Positions 24,611 through 33,611 of a stretch of DNA of 55,885 nt are shown here, piece after piece. Every line of letters begins with the position of its first letter. The first letter of the stretch is position 1. The stretch covers positions 1-55,885 of the forward strand of contig JBMOEW010000019.1 in assembly GCA_049314555.1 (NCBI GenBank). The letters run 5' to 3'. This DNA comes from REEB509 sp049314555 (lineage in GTDB: Bacteria > Pseudomonadota > Alphaproteobacteria > Caulobacterales > Aquidulcibacteraceae). The notes beneath the pieces were generated by a model that was given only the letters and a program-made list of their open reading frames with translations, ran no database searches and was not told the DNA's origin. The position numbers and the translations under genes were made by a program.

Positions 24611-25997
24611 GCCCTTATGGTTGGCCGAAGATGCAGCCCGCGCCACCGGCGGCCGCTTGACCGGCAAGGACTCCTGGCTCGCCGCCGGTGTCTCCATCGA
24701 CACCCGCACCCTGGAGCCGGGGGATTTGTTTGTGGCCCTGAAAGATGTGCGCGATGGCCACGAGTTCGTGCAGGCGGCGTTCGCGCGTGGCGCAAGTGCG
24801 GCCCTAATCAGCAACAAAGACGCCGCCACCCACGGCCCATGCCTGCTTGTGCCAGACGTTTTACAAGCCTTGGCAGACCTGGCAGACGCCGCCCGCACCC
24901 GCAGCCAAGCCCGGCGCATCGCCATCACTGGCTCGGTGGGCAAAACCTCCACCAAAGAGGCGCTCGCCCTTTGCCTGGCTGCGAGCGGCGCCACCCACGC
25001 TTCCGTCCTGAGCTACAACAACCATTGGGGCGTGCCGCTCACCTTGGCGCGAATGCCGCGGTCCACCCAGTTTGCGGCCTTTGAATGCGGTATGAATCAC
25101 CGCCACGAGATTTTGCCGCTGTCGCAGCTCGTGCGCCCGCACGTGGCCATCGTCACCTGGATTGCCCCGGCCCACATCGAAAATCTGGGCTCGCTCGAAG
25201 CGATCGCAGAGGAAAAGGCCGATATCTATGCCGGCCTGGAAAACGAGGGCGTGGCGATTGTGCCCAACGAAGCGCCTCATGCCAGCACGTTGATCAACAA
25301 CGCCGAGCGCGGTGCCAGCCACATCGTACGGTTTGGCCGCGAGCAAGGCTGCGAAGCACGGTTGTTGTCGTTTGAGCCGGTAGAAGGCGGCGCAATCGCG
25401 CAGGCCGATATCCTGGGCCGCCAATTGCGCTACCGCATCGGCGCAGAAGGCGCACACTGGGCGCTCAACAGCCTCGCCGCCCTCGCCGCCGCCGAAGTCG
25501 CTGGTGCCGACCTGAAAGCCGCAGCTCATTCCCTCGCAGACCTTCGGCCCCTCGCAGGACGCGGCCGCGCCCACACCATTGCCGCCGCGGCCGGCACCAT
25601 CACCCTGATCGACGATGCCTACAACGCCAATCCCGCCTCAATGGCCGCGGCCTTCGAAACCCTGGCCAACCGCCCAGCGACAGCGCCATTTCGAAAAATC
25701 GCAGCCCTTGGCGACATGCTCGAACTGGGCCAAGACAGCGCCGCCTATCACGCAGGTTTGGCAGCGCCGATCGAGGCCGCCGGTCTTGATCTGGTGTTCT
25801 GCGCCGGCCCGATGATGCGGGCGCTGTACGAACAGCTTCCGGGCTCAAGGCGCGGCGGCTATGCCGAATCGTCCACCGCGCTGGTGCCGCTTCTCCAAGC
25901 GGCCCTTCGGGATGGAGACATCATCTTGATCAAAGGCTCAAACGGATCGCAGATGGGCCGTGTGGTCGATGCGCTCATGCAGAGCAGCAAGGCCTGA
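24603..25997 (+). CDS. murF: UDP-MurNAc-pentapeptide synthetase MurF
   Basis: Adds D-Ala-D-Ala to UDP-MurNAc-tripeptide in the cytosol. The 464-residue ligase has the ATP loop TGSVGKTSTKEAL near 110, the central SYNNHWGVPLTLARMP and ECGMNHRHEI motifs and the C-terminal DDAYNANPASM region. The start at 24603 lies inside the end of murE (ATGCGTGA), indicating coupling. A pair of short non-coding bases and a GAGGGGA site separate it from mraY. Confidence 0.96.
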   Translation: MREPLWLAEDAARATGGRLTGKDSWLAAGVSIDTRTLEPGDLFVALKDVRDGHEFVQAAFARGASAALISNKDAATHGPCLLVPDVLQALADLADAARTRSQARRIAITGSVGKTSTKEALALCLAASGATHASVLSYNNHWGVPLTLARMPRSTQFAAFECGMNHRHEILPLSQLVRPHVAIVTWIAPAHIENLGSLEAIAEEKADIYAGLENEGVAIVPNEAPHASTLINNAERGASHIVRFGREQGCEARLLSFEPVEGGAIAQADILGRQLRYRIGAEGAHWALNSLAALAAAEVAGADLKAAAHSLADLRPLAGRGRAHTIAAAAGTITLIDDAYNANPASMAAAFETLANRPATAPFRKIAALGDMLELGQDSAAYHAGLAAPIEAAGLDLVFCAGPMMRALYEQLPGSRRGGYAESSTALVPLLQAALRDGDIILIKGSNGSQMGRVVDALMQSSKA

Positions 25998-26009
25998 GGG
26001 GAAACGCCA

Positions 26010-27152
26010 ATGCTTGAACTCCTGGGCGAAATGAGCGGGCAAAGCCAGTTCTTCAACCTGTTCAATTACCTCACGTTCCGCACCGGCGGCGCGCTGGTAA
26101 CGGCTCTTCTTTTGGCCTTCATCATCGGCTGGCCGATGATCAATTGGCTGCGCAAGAAACAGGGCAAGGGCCAACCGATTCGCGAAGACGGCCCACAGGG
26201 CCATCTGCTGACCAAAAAGGGCACGCCCACAATGGGCGGCTTCATCATCTTGATTTCGATGGGGGTCGCCAGCCTGCTCTGGGCCGATCTCACCAACGCC
26301 TACGTCTGGGCCGTTTTGCTGGTCACGTTTGGCTTCGGCGCAGTGGGCTTCATCGACGACTTCCGCAAAGTCACCAAGCAAAAGCACGACGGCCTATCCG
26401 GTCGCATTCGCCTGGCGCTGGAGTTCACGATCGCCGCTGCCGCCGGCCTCATCATGCTGGCCGCGCAGTGGTCCACCCAAACCGATCTCGCCCAGAACGG
26501 GCAAGTGTTTTGGCAGGCCCTGATGGAGGGCGGTCACTTTACCTCGCTGGCCTTCCCGTTCTTCAAGGACGTCCTTTGGAATATGGGCCCGTTCTTCCTG
26601 CTGTTTGCGATGATCGTGATCGTGGGGGCAGGCAACGCCGTCAATCTGACGGATGGCCTCGATGGTTTGGCGATCGTGCCGGTGATGATTGCGGCCGGCA
26701 CCTTCGGCTTCATCGCCTATCTGGTCGGCAACGCGGTGTTTGCAGACTATCTCCAGATCCATCACGTCAAAGGCGTGGGGGAGTTGGCGGTACTGCTCGG
26801 TGCCCTGCTCGGGGGGTCCCTGGGCTTCCTCTGGTACAACGCGCCCCCGGCCCGTGTGTTCATGGGCGATACCGGCTCGCTTGCCCTTGGCGGCATGTTG
26901 GGCGCGGTGGCAGTGGCCACAAAGCATGAAATCGTACTGGCCGTTGTCGGCGGCTTGTTTGTGCTGGAAGCGCTGTCGGTGATGATCCAGGTGGCGGTGT
27001 TCAAGCGCACGGGTAAGCGCGTGTTCCTGATGGCGCCGATTCACCACCATTTCGAAAAGCTCGGCTGGGCCGAGCCAACCATCGTGATCCGGTTCTGGAT
27101 CATTTCCACCATCTTTGCACTCGTGGGTCTAGCGACCCTCAAGCTGCGTTGA
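26010..27152 (+). CDS. mraY: Phospho-MurNAc-pentapeptide transferase MraY
   Basis: Integral membrane enzyme that transfers phospho-MurNAc-pentapeptide to undecaprenyl phosphate to form lipid I. The 380-residue sequence has about ten membrane helices and the family motifs PTMGG near the N-terminus, GFIDDFRKV, NAVNLTDGLDGLA, MGDTGSLALGG and the histidine-rich APIHHHFEKLGW. The length matches the family. GAGGGGA precedes the ATG. Confidence 0.97.
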   Translation: MLELLGEMSGQSQFFNLFNYLTFRTGGALVTALLLAFIIGWPMINWLRKKQGKGQPIREDGPQGHLLTKKGTPTMGGFIILISMGVASLLWADLTNAYVWAVLLVTFGFGAVGFIDDFRKVTKQKHDGLSGRIRLALEFTIAAAAGLIMLAAQWSTQTDLAQNGQVFWQALMEGGHFTSLAFPFFKDVLWNMGPFFLLFAMIVIVGAGNAVNLTDGLDGLAIVPVMIAAGTFGFIAYLVGNAVFADYLQIHHVKGVGELAVLLGALLGGSLGFLWYNAPPARVFMGDTGSLALGGMLGAVAVATKHEIVLAVVGGLFVLEALSVMIQVAVFKRTGKRVFLMAPIHHHFEKLGWAEPTIVIRFWIISTIFALVGLATLKLR

Positions 27153-27186
27153 CGTGACCATCCGGGCGGGAAGGGGCCAAACCAAC

Positions 27187-28620
27187 GTGATCGCCATTAC
27201 CGAGTTCGCGGGACGCGACGTGGCCGTGTTTGGCCTCGGACGCTCAGGCATGGCCACAGCCAAAGCCCTGAGCGCCGGTGGCGCGCGCGTCCTGGCCTGG
27301 GACGATGACCCAAAAAACAGGGCAGAAGCCGAAAAGGCGGGGCTGTCGATCACCGACATCAACGCCCGCGACTGGCGTGATTTCGCCGCGCTGATTTTGG
27401 CCCCAGGCGTGCCCCTCACGCACCCCAAGCCGCACCGCGTGGTTGATCTAGCGCGCGCGGTCGGCGTGCCGATCATGGGCGATGTGGAACTGTTCGCCCG
27501 GGCCGTAAACGCGAGGCCCGCCGCCAGCCGACCGAAAGTGATCGGCGTTACTGGCACCAACGGTAAATCCACCACAGTCACCCTGATCGCCCACATCCTC
27601 AAGGCCTGCGGCAAAGACGTGCGCCTGGGCGGCAACATCGGTCGCGCAGTGCTCAATCTGCCCCCGATCCACGCCGGTGCGGTCTATGTGCTGGAACTCA
27701 GCTCCTATCAGCTCGACCTGACCGACACCCTGCGCTGCGACGTGGCCTGTTGGCTGAACCTCACCCCAGATCACCTGGACCGCCATGGCGACATGGCCAG
27801 GTACATGGCCGCCAAAAAGCGGATCCTGCGCAATCAAGGCGCTCAGGATTGGGCCGTGATCGGCGTGGATGACGGCTACTGCGCGTCGATCTGCACCGAA
27901 TTGACCTCCCGCGGTGGCCGGCAAGTGGCCCCAATTTCGTCTGGCCAGGCCCTCTCGGCGGGGGTCTGCGTGATCGCGGGCAAGCTTTACGATGCGCTGT
28001 CTGGCCGCGCGCAGGCGATGCTGGACCTGGACACCGTGCCCACGCTGCCCGGCCGCCACAATGGCCAAAACGCCGCCGCCGCGTATGCAGCCTGTCGCGC
28101 GCTGGGGCTTCCCCCGCGCCAGGTGGCGGATGCCTTCGCCACGTTTCCGGGCCTCGCCCACCGCCTGGAACGCATCACCACCATCAACGGCGTCCGCTTT
28201 GTCAACGACAGCAAAGCCACCAACGCCGATGCAGCAGCCCAAGCGCTCGCCGTGTTTCCGCGCGTCTATTGGATCGCCGGCGGCCAGGCAAAAAACGGTG
28301 GCATCGACAGCCTCTCACGCCTCACCGACCGCATCGCCAAGGCCTACCTGATCGGGGAAGCCGCCCAAGAGTTCGCGGGCCAACTCAAGGGCCGCGCGCC
28401 GGTCGCAGTCTCAGGCACCCTGGAGGCCGCCACCCGCCAAGCCTTCGCCGATGCCCAAGCCTCCGGCGAGCGCGACCCCGTGGTGTTGCTGTCTCCGGCC
28501 TGCGCCTCGTTTGATCAGTTCACAGACTTTGAACACCGCGGCGACGTGTTCAAAGAAGTCGTTGCCCGCATCGCCAAGGAACAGCCCGCCAAGAAACAGC
28601 CCAACGGCGGCGTCGCGTGA
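27187..28620 (+). CDS. murD: UDP-MurNAc-L-alanine:D-glutamate ligase MurD
   Basis: Cytosolic ligase adding D-glutamate to UDP-MurNAc-L-Ala. It has 477 residues with the N-terminal Rossmann motif VAVFGLGRSGMATA, the ATP loop TGTNGKSTT, ELSSYQLD and NLTPDHLDRHG in the central domain, and a C-terminal domain with NDSKATNADA. I favour the GTG at 27187, with GGAAGGGG upstream, because it gives the family N-terminus; the GTG at 27154 adds 11 residues. The stop overlaps the ftsW GTG. Confidence 0.95.
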   Translation: MIAITEFAGRDVAVFGLGRSGMATAKALSAGGARVLAWDDDPKNRAEAEKAGLSITDINARDWRDFAALILAPGVPLTHPKPHRVVDLARAVGVPIMGDVELFARAVNARPAASRPKVIGVTGTNGKSTTVTLIAHILKACGKDVRLGGNIGRAVLNLPPIHAGAVYVLELSSYQLDLTDTLRCDVACWLNLTPDHLDRHGDMARYMAAKKRILRNQGAQDWAVIGVDDGYCASICTELTSRGGRQVAPISSGQALSAGVCVIAGKLYDALSGRAQAMLDLDTVPTLPGRHNGQNAAAAYAACRALGLPPRQVADAFATFPGLAHRLERITTINGVRFVNDSKATNADAAAQALAVFPRVYWIAGGQAKNGGIDSLSRLTDRIAKAYLIGEAAQEFAGQLKGRAPVAVSGTLEAATRQAFADAQASGERDPVVLLSPACASFDQFTDFEHRGDVFKEVVARIAKEQPAKKQPNGGVA

Positions 28621-29762
28621 CCCTCGCGCACACGCCTCAGCCCTTTTCCCTGCAGCGCGCGCTAGCCGGCCTAGACCGCGGCATCATGCTCAACACCTTG
28701 GCGCTTGTGCTCTTGGGGTTGGTTGTGTCGATGGCCGCCAGCCCCGCCGCCGCCGGGCGCATGAACATCGACGCGTCCTTCCATTTCGCCACCCGTCACA
28801 CGGTGTTTGTGGCGGTCGGCGCGGCTGTACTCGCCGCCGCGGCGATGTTGCCGGTGCTTTGGGTGCGCCGCACGGGGGTGATTGTGTTTGCCGCGAGCCT
28901 TCCCTTGATGGCGATTGCTGCGGCCATGCAGGAAGTGAAAGGCGCGGCCCGCTGGATCGATTTCGGCCCGGTTTCTCTCCAGCCCTCAGAGCTGTTGAAG
29001 CCCGCGATCGTGGTGGTGTGGGCCTGGATGCTGTCAGAGCGCCACAAGAATCCGACTTTTCCCGGCATGGCGGTGAGCGTTGGTTTGTTTGCCCTTTCGG
29101 CTGGGCTCTTGCTCCTGCAACCTGATGTCGGCCAGACCGCACTGTTGGGCATGACCCTGGCGCTGATGTTGTTTTTGGCCGGCGCACCATGGCGCTACGT
29201 TGCTGGCGGGGCCGTGGCGGCGGTGGTGTTTGCCGTGGGGGCCTATGCCGCATTCGGCCACGTGCGCCAGCGGGTCAACGATTGGCTCAACCCAACAGGA
29301 GAGGCCGCCTATCAGGTCGGCAAATCCCTGGAGGCGATCCAATCAGGTGGCCTGTTTGGCCGCGGCCCCGGCGAGGGCCAAGTGAAGCTGGAATTGCCCG
29401 ATGCGCACGCCGATTTCCTGTTTGCCGTGGCCGCAGAAGAATTCGGCCTCCTGGCCTCCCTGATCATCATTGGCCTGTTTGCAGCGCTGGTGGTGCGCGG
29501 CCTGTCCCGCGCGAGCCGCCTGATCGACCCGTTCGCGCAACTGGCGGCGGCAGGGCTCACATTGATGCTGGCGGTGCAGGCCACCATCCACATGGGCGTC
29601 AACATGAGCCTGATCCCCGCTAAGGGCATGACGCTGCCGTTGGTGTCTTATGGTGGCTCGTCGATGGTCTCGGCCGCCCTCACGATCGGCTTCATTTTGG
29701 CCCTGACCCGCGCCCGCCCTGGCACCTACCTCTATCCACCGGGAGAAAAGTCCCATGACTGA
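28617..29762 (+). CDS. ftsW: Peptidoglycan glycosyltransferase FtsW
   Basis: SEDS-family polymerase that builds septal glycan strands from lipid II together with FtsI. The 381-residue protein has about ten membrane helices, the motifs AARWIDFGPVSLQPSEL, LLQPDVGQTALL (with the catalytic aspartate region) and the C-terminal MNMSLIPAKGMTLPLVSYGGSS-type segment. The GTG start overlaps the murD stop (GTGA), and the stop lies inside the murG start. Confidence 0.96.
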   Translation: MTLAHTPQPFSLQRALAGLDRGIMLNTLALVLLGLVVSMAASPAAAGRMNIDASFHFATRHTVFVAVGAAVLAAAAMLPVLWVRRTGVIVFAASLPLMAIAAAMQEVKGAARWIDFGPVSLQPSELLKPAIVVVWAWMLSERHKNPTFPGMAVSVGLFALSAGLLLLQPDVGQTALLGMTLALMLFLAGAPWRYVAGGAVAAVVFAVGAYAAFGHVRQRVNDWLNPTGEAAYQVGKSLEAIQSGGLFGRGPGEGQVKLELPDAHADFLFAVAAEEFGLLASLIIIGLFAALVVRGLSRASRLIDPFAQLAAAGLTLMLAVQATIHMGVNMSLIPAKGMTLPLVSYGGSSMVSAALTIGFILALTRARPGTYLYPPGEKSHD

Positions 29763-30885
29763 CCCCGCTTCGGCAAACGGATCTAAAACAGCGGTGATCG
29801 CCGCCGGCGGCACCGGTGGCCATCTGTTTCCCGCCGCCGCCTTTGCCCAAGAGCTGCAAGCCCGCGGCTGGCGCGTCGTGCTCATCACGGATGTCCGCGG
29901 CCGCCGCTACGCCAAAGACTTCCCCGCCGCCGCCGTCCACGACATCCCCGCCGCCACGATTCAAGGCGCAAACCCGTTCAAGGCCGCCGGTGCCGCCCTC
30001 ACAATTTGGAAGGGCATCGCCGCCGCAAAGAAGCTGCTGACAGAGCTAGATCCCCGCGTCGTGGCAGGCTTCGGCGGCTATCCGAGCCTGCCGGCCCTGT
30101 TCGCCGCAAAAGACCAGCGCCGCCCGATTCTGATCCATGAGCAAAACGCTGTCTTGGGGCGCGTCAACCGCTTGTTTGCGAACGACGCGGCGGTCGTGGC
30201 CTGCGGCTTTGACCGCCTGGACCGGCTGCCCGCCAGCGCGCTAAGCCGCAAAGTTGTAACCGGCAACCCGGTGCGCCCCCCCATATTGGCCGCCCGCGCG
30301 CAGCCATATCCTGCTCTGCCTGCCGGCGGCGAGATTCGCATCCTGGTCATCGGCGGCAGCCAAGGTGCGCGCATCCTGGGGGTATCGGTGCCCGCAGCCA
30401 TCGAGCGCCTCGCCATACCCCTGCGCGCGCGTCTGCTGATCACCCAACAGGCCCGCGAAGAACAGACCCCAGAGGTGCAAGCCCTGTATGCCAAGATGGG
30501 CGTACGGGCAGAGGTGCAGGCGTTTTTCTCCGACATGGGGCCAAGGCTGGCCGCCACCCACCTGGTGATTGCCCGCGCCGGTGCCTCCACTGTCACCGAA
30601 CTCCAGGCCGTTGGCCGCCCCTCCATCCTGGTGCCGTTGGCGATCGCAGCAGACGATCACCAGACCGCCAACGCAGATAGCCTCGTTTCGGTTGGTGCCG
30701 CAGATATCGCCTTAGAGACCCAAGGCGAAGAAGCACTGACCCAATCCCTGACGGGGTTTCTGGCGCAGCGCCTCTCCGACCCTCACGGTTTGTCGGTGCG
30801 CGCCGCCGCAGCCCGCTCGGCCGGCAAACCCGAAGCCGCCAAACATCTGGCTGACATCGCCGAAAGCATGTCTAACGCAGCTTAG
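29755..30885 (+). CDS. murG: UDP-GlcNAc:lipid I N-acetylglucosaminyltransferase MurG
   Basis: Peripheral inner-membrane GT28 glycosyltransferase that turns lipid I into lipid II. The 376-residue protein has the N-terminal GGTGGHLFPAAAFA loop, HEQNAVLGRVNRL, and in the donor-site domain GGSQGAR and the stretch IARAGASTVTELQAVGRP followed by PLAIAADDHQ. It is the last dcw gene here. murC, which usually follows in Caulobacter-like genomes, is absent; the next gene is a cytochrome 68 bases downstream. Confidence 0.96.
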   Translation: MTDPASANGSKTAVIAAGGTGGHLFPAAAFAQELQARGWRVVLITDVRGRRYAKDFPAAAVHDIPAATIQGANPFKAAGAALTIWKGIAAAKKLLTELDPRVVAGFGGYPSLPALFAAKDQRRPILIHEQNAVLGRVNRLFANDAAVVACGFDRLDRLPASALSRKVVTGNPVRPPILAARAQPYPALPAGGEIRILVIGGSQGARILGVSVPAAIERLAIPLRARLLITQQAREEQTPEVQALYAKMGVRAEVQAFFSDMGPRLAATHLVIARAGASTVTELQAVGRPSILVPLAIAADDHQTANADSLVSVGAADIALETQGEEALTQSLTGFLAQRLSDPHGLSVRAAAARSAGKPEAAKHLADIAESMSNAA

Positions 30886-30953
30886 CAAAGGCTCAGCGCG
30901 CTGCGGCGATCAGCACCCTGGTCGCGCCTCAAAAACAGGCACATGTTTCAGGC

Positions 30954-31361
30954 ATGAAAATTTTTCACGCAACGCTGTTGAGCCTAAGTTTTTGTCTCTT
31001 TGCTGCTGGCTGCGCCGGTACGAAAAGCGATCCCGTCCAAACTCCGGCGCACCGTGGCGATCGCGTGGCCGGCGCAGATTTGGCCCAACGCCTGTGCGCA
31101 TCTTGCCACGCCATCGGACCTGTCGGCGAAAGCCCCTTCGAACAAGCGCCAGCATTCCGCCGCCTGGGCGAACGTTACCCGCCAGGCTCCCTTGCTGAAG
31201 CTTTCGCCGAAGGCATCTATGTCCGCCACCCCGCGATGCCAGCGTTTGAACTCGACAGCGATCAGATCGACAACCTCATTGCCTACATGGAATGGGTTCA
31301 AGCCGGCGGCAACGTGCCCCAGCATGGGCGCAATCCGTCCACGCCTGCGCCACCAACCTGA
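30954..31361 (+). CDS. Lipoprotein c-type cytochrome
   Basis: A 135-residue exported mono-haem cytochrome c. The N-terminus has a hydrophobic signal ending in the lipobox FAAGC (Cys20), so the protein is probably lipid-anchored and faces the periplasm. The haem motif CASCH is at 48-52 and the sixth ligand is probably the methionine in HPAMPAF. The fold is a class I cytochrome (QIDNLIAYMEWVQ at the end). The partner is unknown. It lies between murG and prkA with a weak AGG before the ATG and may be read from the dcw transcript. Confidence 0.88.
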   Translation: MKIFHATLLSLSFCLFAAGCAGTKSDPVQTPAHRGDRVAGADLAQRLCASCHAIGPVGESPFEQAPAFRRLGERYPPGSLAEAFAEGIYVRHPAMPAFELDSDQIDNLIAYMEWVQAGGNVPQHGRNPSTPAPPT

Positions 31362-31646
31362 ACCAAACTGTAATGATCGCTGGGCGTGCATCTCTGACGA
31401 ATAGGTGTGCATCCGCAGCGACTAGGATGTAAATTCGGGGAAGCTGAGCATTGGCAATCGGGCGATCTTGCCTCATGTTGATGTTTCGGGGGGCTCGAGG
31501 GTCTTTGACGCACTTGGCTCAAGAACATGCGTCCGGTTGGTTTCGTGGGATCGAAGCCGCCTGACACCAGCCCACGTGCGCCATACAGAATAGATTAATC
31601 CACAGGGACGCGAATGTCCCCTTAGGATGAGGCGATTGGAGCTGAC
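31362..31646. promoter_or_regulatory. Probable regulatory region of the prkA operon
   Basis: A 285-base gap before prkA. It holds an imperfect tandem repeat of 21 bases (31386-31427, GTGCATC-N5-CGANTAGG twice), a possible promoter (CTGACA at 31560 and TACAGA 17 bases later) and a small GGGAC/GTCCC hairpin near 31602-31617. The promoter match is weak. No sigma-54 site with correct spacing is present. A GGAG ribosome binding site precedes the prkA ATG. Confidence 0.4.
31386..31427. repeat. Imperfect 21-bp tandem repeat
   Basis: Two copies starting at 31386 and 31407 share GTGCATC and, in phase, CGANTAGG (14 of 21 bases identical). The period equals two helical turns, as for an operator bound by a dimeric regulator. 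It lies about 220-260 bases before prkA. Confidence 0.45.
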
Positions 31647-33587
31647 ATGTCTCAAGACCTGTTCCAGAGTTACGCCAAGAGTTTCGAAGCTCGCCGCGAG
31701 AGCGAGATGTCCCTGGCGGACTTTTTGAAGGCGTGCAAAGCAGACCCGCTGATGGTCGCAAGCGCGCAAGAACGGCTTCTGGCCGCCATCGGCGAACCGG
31801 AAGTCATTGATACCGCAAAGGATGCGCGCCTCGGTCGCGTGTTTATGAACCGCACGATCCGTGTGTATCCGGCGTTCTCCGAATTTTTCGGCATGGAAGA
31901 AACGATCGAGCGCATCGTCAGCTTCCTGCGCCACGCCGCCCAAGGCTTGGAGGAACGCAAGCAAATCCTCTATCTGCTGGGCCCGGTGGGTGGCGGCAAG
32001 TCCAGCCTCGCCGAGCGCATCAAGGCGCTGATGGAGCAGATCCCGATTTATGTCCTCAAGGCCGGCAACGAAATGAGCCCGGTCTTTGAGAGCCCGCTCG
32101 GCCTATTCGACCCCGAGGTTTACGGCGAAGAGCTGGAAACCAAGTACAACATTCCCCGCCGCCGGCTGACAGGCCTAATGAGCCCCTGGTGCCTCAAGCG
32201 GCTTGATGAATTCGGCGGAGATATCTCTAAGTTCCGGGTGGCAAAGGTGAACCCCTCGCGCCTGCGCCAGGTGGCCATCTCCAAAACCGAACCGGGCGAT
32301 GAAAACAACCAGGACATCTCCTCCCTGGTGGGCAAGGTCGATATCCGCAAGTTGGAAATGCACGCCCAAAACGACCCGGATGCCTACGCCTATTCCGGCG
32401 GCCTGAACCGCGCCAATCAAGGCGTGCTTGAATTCGTCGAAATGTTCAAAGCGCCGATCAAGATGCTGCACCCGTTGCTCACCGCAACCCAGGAAAGCAA
32501 CTACGTCGGCACCGAAAACATCGGCGCGATCCCATTCACCGGCATCGTCATGGCGCACTCCAACGAAGCCGAATGGCAGACCTTCAAGAACAACAAAAAC
32601 AACGAGGCCTTCATCGATCGCATCTTTGTGATCAAGGTGCCTTACTGCCTGCGCATCACCGAAGAACAGCACATCTACGAAAAGCTGTTGGCCAATTCAG
32701 AACTGGCGGCCTCGCCCTGCGCCCCCGGCACGTTGGAGATGCTCGCCCGGTTCTGCGTGCTCTCGCGCCTCAAAACGCATGAGAACTCAAACCTGTTTGC
32801 CAAGATGCGCGTCTATGATGGCGAGAGCCTGAAGGAAGTCGATCCTAAGGCTCGCACGATGCAGGAATACAAAGACGCCGCCGGCGTCGACGAGGGCATG
32901 GACGGCGTGTCCACACGCTTTGCCTTTAAGGTGCTGGCCGCCACGTTCAACCACGACGTCACCGAAGTCGCCGCTGATCCGGTGCACCTGATGTATGTCC
33001 TCGAACAATCCATTCGCCGCGATCAGTTTCCAACAGACACCGAAAGCCAATACATCGAGTTCATCAAGGCGGACCTCGCCCCCCGCTACGCCGAATTCAT
33101 CGGCAACGAAATCCAAAAAGCCTATTTGGAAAGCTACCACGACTACGGCCAAAACCTGTTTGACCGCTACGTCGACTATGCCGATGCCTGGATTGAAGAT
33201 CAGGACTTCAAGGACCCCGATACCGGCCAGCTCCTCAATCGCGAACTCCTCAACCAGGAGCTCTCCAAGATCGAAAAGCCCGCAGGCATCGCCAACCCAA
33301 AGGACTTCCGCAACGAGGTCGTGAAATTCACCCTTCGCTCCCGCGCCAGCCACGGCGGTCGCAACCCCAGTTGGACAAGCTACGAAAAGATCCGCGAAGT
33401 GATCGAGCGGCGCATGTTCAGCCAAGTCGAAGACCTGCTGCCAGTGATCTCGTTCGGCTCCAAAAAAGACGGAGAAACCGAAAAGAAACACGAAGAGTTC
33501 GTCGAACGCATGCTCTCGCGCGGCTATACAGAACGGCAGGTGCGCCGCCTCGTGGAATGGTACATGCGCGTCAAGCAGGCCGGCTAA
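31647..33587 (+). CDS. prkA: Serine protein kinase PrkA
   Basis: Stress-associated AAA-type protein kinase (YeaG of E. coli), 646 residues. The N-terminal AAA_PrkA domain has a P-loop GPVGGGKSS at about 112-120, and later residues VEMFKAPIKMLHPLL and IVMAHSNEAEWQTF are family-specific; the C-terminal kinase-like domain (about 400-646) follows. Substrates are mostly unknown. It is the first gene of the conserved prkA-yeaH-spoVR trio, which in enterobacteria responds to starvation. The gap to yeaH is 24 bases. Confidence 0.96.
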   Translation: MSQDLFQSYAKSFEARRESEMSLADFLKACKADPLMVASAQERLLAAIGEPEVIDTAKDARLGRVFMNRTIRVYPAFSEFFGMEETIERIVSFLRHAAQGLEERKQILYLLGPVGGGKSSLAERIKALMEQIPIYVLKAGNEMSPVFESPLGLFDPEVYGEELETKYNIPRRRLTGLMSPWCLKRLDEFGGDISKFRVAKVNPSRLRQVAISKTEPGDENNQDISSLVGKVDIRKLEMHAQNDPDAYAYSGGLNRANQGVLEFVEMFKAPIKMLHPLLTATQESNYVGTENIGAIPFTGIVMAHSNEAEWQTFKNNKNNEAFIDRIFVIKVPYCLRITEEQHIYEKLLANSELAASPCAPGTLEMLARFCVLSRLKTHENSNLFAKMRVYDGESLKEVDPKARTMQEYKDAAGVDEGMDGVSTRFAFKVLAATFNHDVTEVAADPVHLMYVLEQSIRRDQFPTDTESQYIEFIKADLAPRYAEFIGNEIQKAYLESYHDYGQNLFDRYVDYADAWIEDQDFKDPDTGQLLNRELLNQELSKIEKPAGIANPKDFRNEVVKFTLRSRASHGGRNPSWTSYEKIREVIERRMFSQVEDLLPVISFGSKKDGETEKKHEEFVERMLSRGYTERQVRRLVEWYMRVKQAG

Positions 33588-33611
33588 GACACACAGGACC
33601 CATCGCTTCCC

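Noticed and set aside
31362..31646. Sigma-54 promoter before prkA
   Set aside because: TGGC and TTGC near 31450 are 12 bases apart rather than the seven of the consensus.
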